DNA of 35,994 nucleotides from a virus. The notes beneath the pieces are model-generated. The model was not told the DNA's origin. It ran no database searches and saw only the letters and a program-made list of their open reading frames with translations. This document shows positions 27,670 through 35,699 of this stretch, piece after piece; the stretch's first letter is position 1, and every line of letters starts with the position of its first letter. The translations under genes were made by a program, and so were the position numbers. The stretch is from positions 1 through 35,994 of the IMG/VR virus record IMGVR_UViG_3300037010_000841; one strand, 5' to 3'.

Positions 27670-29067
27670 TTAGTAGGTCAGGAACAGTGAGATTGCCACG
27701 TTCGCCAGCGTTGTATCTGCCGAGCTACCAACCTGCACATACATTGCTTCGCCAGGGTTGAACGTCACTGCCGCGCTGGAGGTTGTGGAGAACGTGCCAG
27801 ACGACGCACCGGCTGCGAAAGTGATTGCCCCGACTGTAGTCAGCGTCGTTGACCCTGCGGCCTTCTTAAGAATGTTGATCGTTTGCGAATTGGTCGCCGT
27901 GGCCGTGGCAACCGCGTAGCTACCGGAGCAATTCCCTGGCAACGTAACCGCTACACCAGAGCCATTGACCTGCATCGCGTTAACATAGACTCCAATGTAG
28001 GCATTGCTGGTCAACGTGCCCGCAGCCCCTGCCTCAACAATTAGATTTCGTTGTTGGTAACGGGAATCAGCCTGCCCAAGGTTTAGTGCGTGCGCGCTAG
28101 CCACCGCGTTAGGCACCAAAACCCCGCTGTTGCTCGTCAGGTCAAGCGGGTTTGTATTAGCCCGAACAAACGGGCCGTTTGGCCCTTCGCCTACAGAAAT
28201 GACACGCGAGTCAGACGCACTAAACGACACCCCTGTCGTTGGAGTTGACGTTGCCAACAACACAACTTGGTTTGTGTCGTAGTCAGAAGGCCGCGAAGAA
28301 ATGGATTGTGTAACAGGCAAACTACTGCCGCTGTTACTTATCAAAGTTTGAACCTGACCAAGATTGACCGCTTGCCCGCTTGCCACCGCATTGGGCACAC
28401 TGACCGGCTTAGTAAAGGCTGGAGAAACGTTTTGAAACACTAGCAAGGAGCCGCCAGTAATGTCGTACTCACCATTTCCGCGCGATGTAAGCTCAATCCA
28501 GCCGCCGTCAGAGACGTTGACAGTCGTCGGGCCGGAGCTAGGGGTTAACCCTAATGCTGGAGAGTAAATATACTGGTTGCTGTTACTAGCAACAGAAAAT
28601 GGCCCTCCAAACCCGAACAGCACAACTTTGCTTCCTGCTGGCGGGTTCGTTGTTGGAAGCGTAGCTGTCGCGTTTTGCTGAACTTGAACCGCACCGCCCC
28701 AACAAGTAGACGGCAACGTTCCGGTTGCAAAAGAAGCAATGACTTGGTTGTAGCTGCCAAGTTGGGAAAGATTGACCGCTTGAGTTGGCGACGCTGCGTT
28801 CGCTACGGCAAATACTTGCGCAGGGTCGCCGTTAAGGGCCGCATAGTTTCCAGCCGGGGCGTACAAAGAGTTGGCCTGCCCCAAGTTTACTGCCTGACCG
28901 GGGTCAACTGCGGGGGCCACAAAGAACGGCTGCGTTGGGTTGCCGCCCGCAGCTAACACATTAGCGTTAATATCTTCAACAAGCTGGATGAAATTTTTTG
29001 TGATCGCGCTTGCGTCGATATTTTCACCGACTTGTATGTTGTAAGGGATTGGACGAACAACGCTCAT
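27670..29067 (-). CDS. Tail fibre protein
   Basis: The protein is 465 residues with AAGGA before the ATG. The N-terminal about 65 residues (PIPYNIQVGENIDA, LVEDINANVLAAGGN) match the N-terminus of the tailspike at 29641, so both probably dock to the same tail site. A short linker motif of the type NAVASGQAVNLGQ appears four times (near 55, 95, 230 and 325), which is common in phage fibre shafts. The C-terminal about 130 residues are Thr/Ser/Ala-rich beta strands, probably a trimeric receptor-binding tip. Confidence 0.85.
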   Translation of the reverse strand: MSVVRPIPYNIQVGENIDASAITKNFIQLVEDINANVLAAGGNPTQPFFVAPAVDPGQAVNLGQANSLYAPAGNYAALNGDPAQVFAVANAASPTQAVNLSQLGSYNQVIASFATGTLPSTCWGGAVQVQQNATATLPTTNPPAGSKVVLFGFGGPFSVASNSNQYIYSPALGLTPSSGPTTVNVSDGGWIELTSRGNGEYDITGGSLLVFQNVSPAFTKPVSVPNAVASGQAVNLGQVQTLISNSGSSLPVTQSISSRPSDYDTNQVVLLATSTPTTGVSFSASDSRVISVGEGPNGPFVRANTNPLDLTSNSGVLVPNAVASAHALNLGQADSRYQQRNLIVEAGAAGTLTSNAYIGVYVNAMQVNGSGVAVTLPGNCSGSYAVATATATNSQTINILKKAAGSTTLTTVGAITFAAGASSGTFSTTSSAAVTFNPGEAMYVQVGSSADTTLANVAISLFLTY

Positions 29068-29076
29068 GACAAATCC

Positions 29077-29364
29077 TTAACTGTTGCGCCCAATCAAAAG
29101 ACGCTTCACAATAGATTGAAGTGCAGAAGTGCCCAAACTTGCAAGCATAGCGGCGAACGCAAACTCGGCCATACGCGGCATTTGAGGGAACCACGTCAAA
29201 AGCGCAGGGGCGGTCGACGCCACCCCTGCTGACACGAGCGCGCGCCCAACAACGACGCGCCAGGACAATCGCTCGGCGGAGTCAAGGAGTTGGCCTAGCC
29301 CAATCATCGCGCCGAGGACAGACGACCAAGCAAAAAACGAAAAATCAATCTTGTCGTGATCCAT
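29077..29364 (-). CDS. LydA-type holin-like protein
   Basis: The protein is 95 residues. It has hydrophobic segments near 8-27 (FFAWSSVLGAMIGLGQLL), 38-58 (VVGRALVSAGVASTAPALL) and 68-84 (FAFAAMLASLGTSALQSI), with a basic end (VKRLLIGRNS). The GRALVSAG and LASLGTSALQ segments recall the P1 LydA holin family. It lies away from the endolysin, between tailspike and fibre genes, with two tiny genes before it, so this phage may have two holin-type proteins. No good Shine-Dalgarno is seen; translation may be coupled to the overlapping gene at 29345. Confidence 0.65.
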   Translation of the reverse strand: MDHDKIDFSFFAWSSVLGAMIGLGQLLDSAERLSWRVVVGRALVSAGVASTAPALLTWFPQMPRMAEFAFAAMLASLGTSALQSIVKRLLIGRNS

Positions 29365-29452
29365 AGCGGCGTCTTAGGTATCGTCGGAAAGCGACCTCGC
29401 CCACAATAAAGACCGCCGCCACAGCAAGAACATCCAACAAGTCGTGGATCAT
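29345..29452 (-). CDS. Tiny membrane protein, possible holin partner
   Basis: A 35-residue frame whose ATG overlaps the previous stop as ATGA and whose end overlaps the holin-like gene start in another frame. It has one hydrophobic helix (LLDVLAVAAVFIVGEVAF) and a very basic tail (RRYLRRRYGSRQD). The overlap on both sides suggests coupled translation. It may be an antiholin or lysis accessory, by position only. Confidence 0.45.
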   Translation of the reverse strand: MIHDLLDVLAVAAVFIVGEVAFRRYLRRRYGSRQD

Positions 29453-29628
29453 TTTGCCCACCGCTTTGCGTTGAGCGCAAAGGCCGCCCGCTTGCGTGTT
29501 GCAGGGTCGGGAGAACGCTTTGCTTTCTCTAGCTTTGCCATAGGAATCTTCTCGTTCTTCGGGACGTGGAGCGTCTTGTGCAGCTTGCCCTTGTTGGCAG
29601 GGTTGATTTTAACCCCAGACTTGCTCAT
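29449..29628 (-). CDS. Small lysine-rich conserved phage protein
   Basis: The protein is 59 residues with a perfect AGGAGGT Shine-Dalgarno before the ATG. It is basic: INPANKGKLHKTLHVPKNEK, then KLEKAKRSPDPATRKRAAFA and NAKRWAK. The pattern is familiar from short phage proteins encoded near structural and lysis genes; function is unknown to me. Basic charge suggests nucleic-acid or virion-DNA association. It is coupled by ATGA to the tiny membrane protein. Confidence 0.75.
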   Translation of the reverse strand: MSKSGVKINPANKGKLHKTLHVPKNEKIPMAKLEKAKRSPDPATRKRAAFALNAKRWAK

Positions 29629-29640
29629 TGGCTACCTCCT

Positions 29641-31332
29641 TTAGATCGGCCCCTCGATTGCCATCCAGCTTGCCGGAGCATTTTGAACGACCGTAGCTTG
29701 CGCAGGCGCTTCGCCACCGACATAAACAACGTCTCCTGCATTCAAGTGAATGACCGCTGTCGCCTGGATAATGATTCCCACTTGCGCGGCTGGCGTGTAC
29801 GTCGAGTTTGCGGCAACAACGGGCGTCGCTCCGTTTACTGCTACCCCAACAAAAACCATCCCCGCGCCGGCTGCGTTCACTTGAAGGCTTATGTATACTC
29901 GATAGTAACCGTACAACGAAACCTTTACTCCCCCGCCAGACGTTGAGAGCGTCGTCCCATAAGAGTCCGTCTTCTGCATAGGAACGATGGACGGCGAAGA
30001 GGAGAGCGTTGCGGACGACGAAGGAACAAGAAACATCTGGTTCGGCGGGAACGCTGGCACCGAAATGTAATCTGGCACACTGCCCCACCAACAGCCAAGG
30101 TCTACAAACTGCGTCTGAGAGTCCCCATTAAGGAACGGTCTGGTTGAGCTTGGAGAATAATCCCCGTAGTTCTGAAATGAACAGCCAATCAAGAGGATCG
30201 TGTTAGGACCTCGCGAAACAATGTTGTTCTGCGTGTAGTTCGTACTGCTAACACGATTGAAGTTGCACCCTTGAATGATATGCGTCATCCTTTGAGTGCC
30301 AGTGTTCACGATTTTAATGTCTGCATCGCCGTTGTTTAGCTCGAAGTAGACATTCTTGATCGTTACGCCGTTCGCCCCTTCTACGCTGGTAACTGTAATG
30401 TTTAGACCAGCGGTTCCAGAAACACCCATCACGCCGTTGTTGCTTACTTGGCCGCCCTCGATCGTCAAGTTGGCTGCGTTATCTGTCACCAGCAAGCCGT
30501 TAGCAGTGTTTCGATCAAGGATTACGTCTTGAAACGTCGAAGCATTCAGATGCGTAAAACCGTCCGACCCTTTGGCGCTAACAATACCGTTGACGTTGCC
30601 TTCAAAAAGGCACTTTCGCAGGGTCAAGTATTCAACGCTGTCGAGATACAACCCGATGTTCAGTTGCTCGAACCGCAGATTTTCGAGCGTTTGCATTTCA
30701 ACAACGTCGAGATACAACCCATTGACGTTGTGAATGTTGTTTCTTCCGCTAATGCAGAAGCCATGATACCGCACCCCCATAATTGATGCCGTTGCGGTCG
30801 AAGACGCCTGGATTGCATACATGCCCGTCGTCGTCGGGCAAAGGATGCTGTTCTGCGGGCCAGCACCATAGAGCGCACCGGGCATTGGCTGGCCGTCGAA
30901 GGCGTACATGCCGCCATTTGCGTAGCTTATCTGCAATGCCCCTACGCCAGCCGTTCCAGACAGCTTGTATTTTCCTGCCTCTAGCTTCCAGTTTGTCCCA
31001 ATAATCGAGACAAGTTTTTGCAATGCGGCAGTATCGTCGGCGACGTTGTCCCCAACAGCCCCTTCCGTTGCCTTTGCAGAAGGGTCAATCGCCCCTAGGC
31101 CCCCTCCACCTCCGCCCCCTCCAACGATAAGCTGCTGAACTTGGTTCAAAGGAACAGCAGCGGATGGAACCGTTGCAGGAGCGACAAGAAACTGTTGCGA
31201 AGCGTTGCCGCCTACAGGTGCGGCGTTTGCGTTCACGTCTTGGACGATCTGCGCAAAATTGGCCTGCACCGGGGTTGCATCTACCGGATCGCCGTTTTTA
31301 ATCGTGTAAACCAGAGGGTTAATGATAGCCAT
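29641..31332 (-). CDS. Tailspike with right-handed beta-helix
   Basis: The protein is 563 residues with GGAG before the ATG. The N-terminal adaptor (about 1-65: PLVYTIKNGDPVDATPVQAN, QDVNANAAPVGGN) is shared with the fibre at 27670. An eight-glycine hinge follows near 72-80, then GDNVADDTAALQKLV, the usual entry to a pectate-lyase-like beta-helix. The helix region has many NG/NN turns (GLYLDSVEYLTLRKCLFEGN). The C-terminal about 120 residues form a separate beta domain. It probably binds or degrades host surface polysaccharide; catalytic residues cannot be assigned by eye. Confidence 0.85.
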   Translation of the reverse strand: MAIINPLVYTIKNGDPVDATPVQANFAQIVQDVNANAAPVGGNASQQFLVAPATVPSAAVPLNQVQQLIVGGGGGGGGLGAIDPSAKATEGAVGDNVADDTAALQKLVSIIGTNWKLEAGKYKLSGTAGVGALQISYANGGMYAFDGQPMPGALYGAGPQNSILCPTTTGMYAIQASSTATASIMGVRYHGFCISGRNNIHNVNGLYLDVVEMQTLENLRFEQLNIGLYLDSVEYLTLRKCLFEGNVNGIVSAKGSDGFTHLNASTFQDVILDRNTANGLLVTDNAANLTIEGGQVSNNGVMGVSGTAGLNITVTSVEGANGVTIKNVYFELNNGDADIKIVNTGTQRMTHIIQGCNFNRVSSTNYTQNNIVSRGPNTILLIGCSFQNYGDYSPSSTRPFLNGDSQTQFVDLGCWWGSVPDYISVPAFPPNQMFLVPSSSATLSSSPSIVPMQKTDSYGTTLSTSGGGVKVSLYGYYRVYISLQVNAAGAGMVFVGVAVNGATPVVAANSTYTPAAQVGIIIQATAVIHLNAGDVVYVGGEAPAQATVVQNAPASWMAIEGPI

Positions 31333-32951
31333 CAGTTTGCTCCAATGTAGCGAAGCGCCTCGTAACGGAAGTTAATCCGCCCCAAGCGCAAATACGGGCC
31401 GCTGTTTCCAAAAAGAACGATTTGACACGTCTGAAAGACAAGCGGGGCAGAAAAGTACAACGGCGATATTGTGGAGTTGTAGGGGAAAGCCCCCCACACA
31501 CTGCCTGCCGCGCCCCACACAAGCCCAAGATTGCCCCATTTGGCTGGAGCAGTTATAGGGCGCAATGTCGCTTGGTTGAGGAGCTGCCCCTGGTCGTCTA
31601 ACACCTGTATGGTGTATGGCTGTAGCCCATTTACTGCCGCAACCGTCATCTCGACTGACGCCTTTTCAGCCATCGGCGGGTCTGGCTCGATCAAACTGCT
31701 AGTCATGTTGACGGCTAGCTGCACGTCGTTTTCAACAAAAACGTCTGTTGGGGAAGTGTAGGCGTTGCTCTGAAACAGTTTTGCGCCGGCGCTGTTGACC
31801 GCAATAACGAACGAGTTGCCGAGCGGGGTAATCACGTCTGCGGGGAACGTATGGGGGCCATTCCACTTGCCGACCTTGAGGGAGAACCAATACTCAAACC
31901 GACCGAGCACGTCCGTTGTCGTCACCGTATCAAGCGAGATACGATACGTATCAGCACTGTAGGCTGCGCAGGCGCGTGTGGGCTGCGTGCAGTTGAAGAA
32001 CGGATACACCACGTCAGGGTTTGGCTCCGTCACGGCCATGCTCAACGTCGGGATGGTGCGAATCCCGTCCGCCGCCATGAACATGACGCCCGCAGGGGTC
32101 GGAACCGCTGTTCGCGGCGCGGAACAGCCGACACTAGCAGTAATCTGGTTCAGCGCAAGGTTGCCGCCAGTCGTTGACCCGCCATAGCTCCAGTCGCCCG
32201 TGATCTGCCAAATTGAGTTCGCCTTGAACGCGATCAGCGCGGACAAAATACCTTGCGTTGCAGTTGAGATGCCTTGCGGCACAAAAACAGTGATCGGCTC
32301 GGTGCTTGCGCCAAGCGTCAACACTTGCCCCGCGTTGGTCTGCCGCAACGGAAGAAGCGAGTCACTGAAGTAGGCTTGGTTTCCCACTGCATACCATGCA
32401 CGCCCATAAAACTGCGCAACCGCCGTTGGTACAGCGTTCAGCACGGCAGTCGTGCCGTTTATCATGTTGCCCGTGCTATAAGTCAGCGTCGTCAGGTCAA
32501 TCGTCCCGATTGGGCCGCTGGCCATCGTGTAGCCTGGATGCGTGATGACGATGTAGTTTCCGACAACCGCCATGCAAGGAGGCGTCCACGCGCCACTCGT
32601 GCCTTGCGTTACAGGAACATGGTTGCTGGTCACACCGCTAATGGGCACGAACGCATTAGTTGCCGTGTCGTAGCAAAACGGCTGGTCAAACCCAGGGTAA
32701 AGCCCGCTAGCGACCATGCCAAAGACACGCGTACCAACGGAAATCATGACAGACACAACGCCGGACGACGTAAACCCGTTGAACGTTGTGATAACTGTGC
32801 TGGCAGGGCGCGGGGCCAGCATACTGTTGCTGACCGGATCGTGAATCAGGTTCGTCAGCAGTTTGCAAGCGCCGGGGAACGCCAGCTTGCCGTCCCGCGC
32901 ATCAGATAGACCTACCGGCCTCCACTGGTAGATTGCCGGGTTGCGGAGCAT
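31332..32951 (-). CDS. Tail nozzle protein (gp10/gp12-like)
   Basis: The protein is 539 residues, beta-rich with propeller-like repeats. Its start follows the adaptor gene stop directly (TAAATG). The N-terminal segment GACKLLTNLIHDPVSNSMLA and later MFMAADGIRTI and GRFEYWFSLKVGKWNGP fit short-tail nozzle proteins of the T7 gp12/P22 gp10 kind, which form the distal tube and carry fibres. Order (adaptor, nozzle, spike) supports the call. Confidence 0.8.
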   Translation of the reverse strand: MLRNPAIYQWRPVGLSDARDGKLAFPGACKLLTNLIHDPVSNSMLAPRPASTVITTFNGFTSSGVVSVMISVGTRVFGMVASGLYPGFDQPFCYDTATNAFVPISGVTSNHVPVTQGTSGAWTPPCMAVVGNYIVITHPGYTMASGPIGTIDLTTLTYSTGNMINGTTAVLNAVPTAVAQFYGRAWYAVGNQAYFSDSLLPLRQTNAGQVLTLGASTEPITVFVPQGISTATQGILSALIAFKANSIWQITGDWSYGGSTTGGNLALNQITASVGCSAPRTAVPTPAGVMFMAADGIRTIPTLSMAVTEPNPDVVYPFFNCTQPTRACAAYSADTYRISLDTVTTTDVLGRFEYWFSLKVGKWNGPHTFPADVITPLGNSFVIAVNSAGAKLFQSNAYTSPTDVFVENDVQLAVNMTSSLIEPDPPMAEKASVEMTVAAVNGLQPYTIQVLDDQGQLLNQATLRPITAPAKWGNLGLVWGAAGSVWGAFPYNSTISPLYFSAPLVFQTCQIVLFGNSGPYLRLGRINFRYEALRYIGAN

Positions 32952-33620
32952 TTAGAACCCCGTGATCTTAGACGGCGGCAGCCGGCCCGACCCGCCCGCA
33001 AACGAATTGCCGAGCTTGATAGTGCGAGCGTGGTTCTCACGATCGCCTTGCATCTTCAAGAACGCTTGCAGCTTGTTTTGCGCTTCAGCCGAGTATTGAG
33101 GCTGGCGCGTGTCGTCGGTCAAGCGCATCACGTCTGCGGCCAACGCCGTGAGCAAGTAGTCGCTGTCCGGGAACCAAGGAACAACGTTGGACGTTGCAGG
33201 GTTAGCAATATCTGGCGGTTGGCTCCAATACCGCAGCGTGAACGCAATTGTGCTGTTCGGCATGGGGTACAAGTGCAGCGTCCCGGACGCCGGGTTGCTT
33301 GCCCACATCGTCGGGTTTGACATTGCGACAGTGCCGACGTTGATCCGGTCGTAGTCGGGCAAGCTAATCTGCCGCATCGTCTGCGGCAGCCCGCCAATGT
33401 AATACCACAGTTCATGCCCGCGAACGTAGTCCGCAGGGAGGGTATAAGTCTGAACGCCAGCGAGCACCGAGAACTGCGCCGTGTTGAGCAACACGTCCAG
33501 GTCATAAGTGCGCGCCAGCGTTGCAAGGCGCATGTTGAGCAGATCACCCGCCTGCGCGGTGTACCCAGGCGCTTTTGCGATCTGCAAAGCGTAAGTAATG
33601 ATCTGCTGCGCCGTAAGCAT
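32952..33620 (-). CDS. Head-tail adaptor (gp4/gp11-like)
   Basis: The protein is 222 residues, beginning MLTAQQIITYALQIAKAPGY. Helical N-terminus, then TYTLPADYVRGHELWYYIGG, LPDYDRI and LYPMPNSTIAFTLRYW, and a helical end. This is the arrangement of podovirus adaptor proteins (T7 gp11, P22 gp4) that sit below the portal and seal packaged DNA. Its ATG overlaps the preceding stop (TAATG) and the nozzle gene follows immediately. Confidence 0.8.
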   Translation of the reverse strand: MLTAQQIITYALQIAKAPGYTAQAGDLLNMRLATLARTYDLDVLLNTAQFSVLAGVQTYTLPADYVRGHELWYYIGGLPQTMRQISLPDYDRINVGTVAMSNPTMWASNPASGTLHLYPMPNSTIAFTLRYWSQPPDIANPATSNVVPWFPDSDYLLTALAADVMRLTDDTRQPQYSAEAQNKLQAFLKMQGDRENHARTIKLGNSFAGGSGRLPPSKITGF

Positions 33621-33988
33621 TAAACCGCCTTAGCTCGCGTTTCTTCGAGCTGCTTGACGCCGCGCTCGTGGTCGAGCGACAGTTCCTTGATCTTCGCCTT
33701 GAGCCGCTCAGAAAAGTCGTCGCCGTCCTTGTTCTTCTTGAGATACTGGCGCAAATCCAGTTCGGCGTTACGAATCATCGACTCTTTCTCGATCAGCATC
33801 GCCTCAAGCATCTTGACTTCGTTCTTGGCGCGTTGCCGTTCGGCCACAGCGCGGAAGCGGTCGATTTCAGCGTTGATCGCTTCAGCCGACACGCCGACCG
33901 GGAAGTTTCCATTGAAGGTGACGCTCATCCCGTCTGCGACGGTTGCCGCAAACTGATAGACATACCCAACGTTGCTTTTTTCACTCAT
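33620..33988 (-). CDS. Coiled-coil virion-region protein
   Basis: The protein is 122 residues with GAGAGG before the ATG. The N-terminal about 40 residues are beta-like (VGYVYQFAATVADGMSVTFN), then a long charged helix to the end (RQRAKNEVKMLEAMLIEKES, RLKAKIKELSLDHERGVKQL). It lies between the capsid and adaptor genes. It may be a head-tail joining or assembly factor; no family is recognised. Confidence 0.7.
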   Translation of the reverse strand: MSEKSNVGYVYQFAATVADGMSVTFNGNFPVGVSAEAINAEIDRFRAVAERQRAKNEVKMLEAMLIEKESMIRNAELDLRQYLKKNKDGDDFSERLKAKIKELSLDHERGVKQLEETRAKAV

Positions 33989-33991
33989 AGA

Positions 33992-34300
33992 TTAACCTCT
34001 CAGGCTGAACTCACGTTGACGACGATATGCGTCGAATGGTTTGCGCTGGCCGCGAACTTCTTGTTCGTGCGCCCAAGCACGGCTCATGATATCACGCATT
34101 GACGCCGCCTGCGCCTTCGTAACCTTGTAAGACGCGCCTTGCTGAAAATGCCGCCCGTCAATCGAGATGTGGCTGCTATGCGGAGGAAGGTCGATGAACA
34201 CTTCTTCGTACTCGACTTCGACCTCGATCGGCTTGTCCTCTTTTTTAGACTTGGCGGTTGCCGCTGCTTCGCGGATTTGTGCTTCAAGTTTGTCGTTCAT
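33992..34300 (-). CDS. Small protein downstream of the capsid gene
   Basis: The protein is 102 residues with GGAG before the ATG. The first 25 residues are charged and flexible, then IEVEVEYEEVFIDLPPHSSH and ISIDGRHFQQGASYKVTKAQ form a beta-rich part, with a basic helical end. The DGRHF...G..Y.V...QA pattern suggests a small domain that reads like a virion-associated or decoration protein. Its position after the capsid gene supports that, without proof. Confidence 0.65.
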   Translation of the reverse strand: MNDKLEAQIREAAATAKSKKEDKPIEVEVEYEEVFIDLPPHSSHISIDGRHFQQGASYKVTKAQAASMRDIMSRAWAHEQEVRGQRKPFDAYRRQREFSLRG

Positions 34301-34307
34301 GCTTGCT

Positions 34308-34341
34308 CCAAAGAAACTGGCGGGGCTACGCGCCCCGCCAG
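34308..34341 (-). terminator. Rho-independent terminator after the capsid gene
   Basis: On the minus strand CTGGCGGGGC, a 5-base loop and GCCCCGCCAG form a 10-bp stem followed by TTTCTTT. It sits just after the capsid stop, so partial termination would give more capsid message than downstream head-tail message. Confidence 0.85.
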
Positions 34342-34349
34342 GTTAACCA

Positions 34350-35687
34350 TTAGCCAAAGGTGGGCGAGAAGGCCGATCCGGACTCGATGCGCATGAAGAA
34401 CTGGTTGTTCATAATCATCGTGCCGTAAAAGACCTTCCAAGACACCACGCGGGTTTGGTTTTGCGGGTCAAACTTATCCGCGCCAGTCAGGTAGAACGTC
34501 TTGAGCGAGTCAAGCTCGACTTGCGCGAACGCTTCCTTACCAAAGATGAAGGTAGGATAGACCGTCACGCCAACTGCGGGGGCCGCAGGCGCGACTTGCG
34601 ACACGCCAAGGCCCGTGATAACCACAGTCGCGCCCGGAGGAATCTGCACCGCGTTGCCAGACAGCGGGCCAGTCGTCGGGCCGGAAGCAGACAAGCCAAG
34701 GTTTGCCGGGGGAGACACCGTGCCAACATACACGTTGTAGGTGTAGCCCGCCGTGCTCGGCACCGTAACGCTAATGGAGCCGGTCGGCCCCGTCACGCTG
34801 ATGCCCGCAGACGGCTGGTAGATCACCCTCTCGTAGTTGGTGTTGATATCCGAGGCCGTGACCTGAATGTAGTAAGTGCCCGTCGCCAGCGAACCCGCAG
34901 AACCTGCCGTGCCGGAGACAGCCGCCGCGCCCGTCCACGCCGGGACAAGGTTGGAGCGGGTAAACCGAACACCAGACCACTGACCGATCTCGTTGTTGTA
35001 CAGCTTGCCAACGTCGCTGTATTGCCATGCGGTAACAACAGTCGAGTTCTCGCGCAAGTCTTGCTCGACCAGCGGGTGGATGACGGCCACGTAGTGCGGA
35101 GCAGTCGCAGCGGTGACGCCCTTGGCGTTTGCAGCGGGCTTCGTCTTGATGTCCGTCTCGCCGCCGCCCATGTAATACCGCGCGCCGTTGGTGAACAGCG
35201 TACCCATTGCACGGTTAAGCTCGTGCGGAGTCAGAACAGAACTGTTCGTCAGGCTAGCGCGTGCGCCCACAGCGCCAACGTAGTTGACCTGCGTGCCGCC
35301 CATGATCGCATTGAACGTATTGCGCTCGATGGTTTCCGTCGCCTGCAAACCGATCAACTCCACGGCCTTCTTAAAGACCGGGTGGTGGATGGTCAGTTCA
35401 GCAACGTCCGTGATGCGGATCAGGTCGCCCCACTGCGCCACGGTGCCGGTCACTTGCGTAATCGTCATCGTCTCGCCAGCGGAGGGCACGCCTTCCGACA
35501 AGGTGGTGTAGGGCAGGGGAACACGCTCGTAACGGAACGCGTAGTAGGTCGTGCCCATGCCTTTCGGCAGTTCAACCCGCTCCGCGAGTTGAGACACAAC
35601 GATTTGACGCTGAGTCAATTCCAGCGTCTTTTTCTGAATGTATTTGCCGACGTCTGCGGCAAAGTTGGCAGCGGTGTTGTTTGCCAT
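34350..35687 (-). CDS. Major capsid protein, N4-gp56 family, with inserted Ig-like domain
   Basis: The protein is 445 residues with AAGGAT before the ATG. HK97-type features seen in the N4-gp56 capsid family include QRQIVVSQLAERVELPKGMG, TITQVTGTVAQWGDLIRITD, GLQATETIERNTFNAIMGG, HPLVEQDLRENS and a closing KVFYGTMIMNNQFFMRIESG. Residues about 255-365 interrupt the fold with a Gly/Thr/Ser/Val-rich beta domain (AGSLATGTYYIQVTASD, YNVYVGTVSPP), resembling an Ig or fibronectin type III fold that would project from the shell. A strong terminator follows. The upstream gene is scaffold-like. Confidence 0.9.
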   Translation of the reverse strand: MANNTAANFAADVGKYIQKKTLELTQRQIVVSQLAERVELPKGMGTTYYAFRYERVPLPYTTLSEGVPSAGETMTITQVTGTVAQWGDLIRITDVAELTIHHPVFKKAVELIGLQATETIERNTFNAIMGGTQVNYVGAVGARASLTNSSVLTPHELNRAMGTLFTNGARYYMGGGETDIKTKPAANAKGVTAATAPHYVAVIHPLVEQDLRENSTVVTAWQYSDVGKLYNNEIGQWSGVRFTRSNLVPAWTGAAAVSGTAGSAGSLATGTYYIQVTASDINTNYERVIYQPSAGISVTGPTGSISVTVPSTAGYTYNVYVGTVSPPANLGLSASGPTTGPLSGNAVQIPPGATVVITGLGVSQVAPAAPAVGVTVYPTFIFGKEAFAQVELDSLKTFYLTGADKFDPQNQTRVVSWKVFYGTMIMNNQFFMRIESGSAFSPTFG

Positions 35688-35699
35688 GATGCAAAATCC

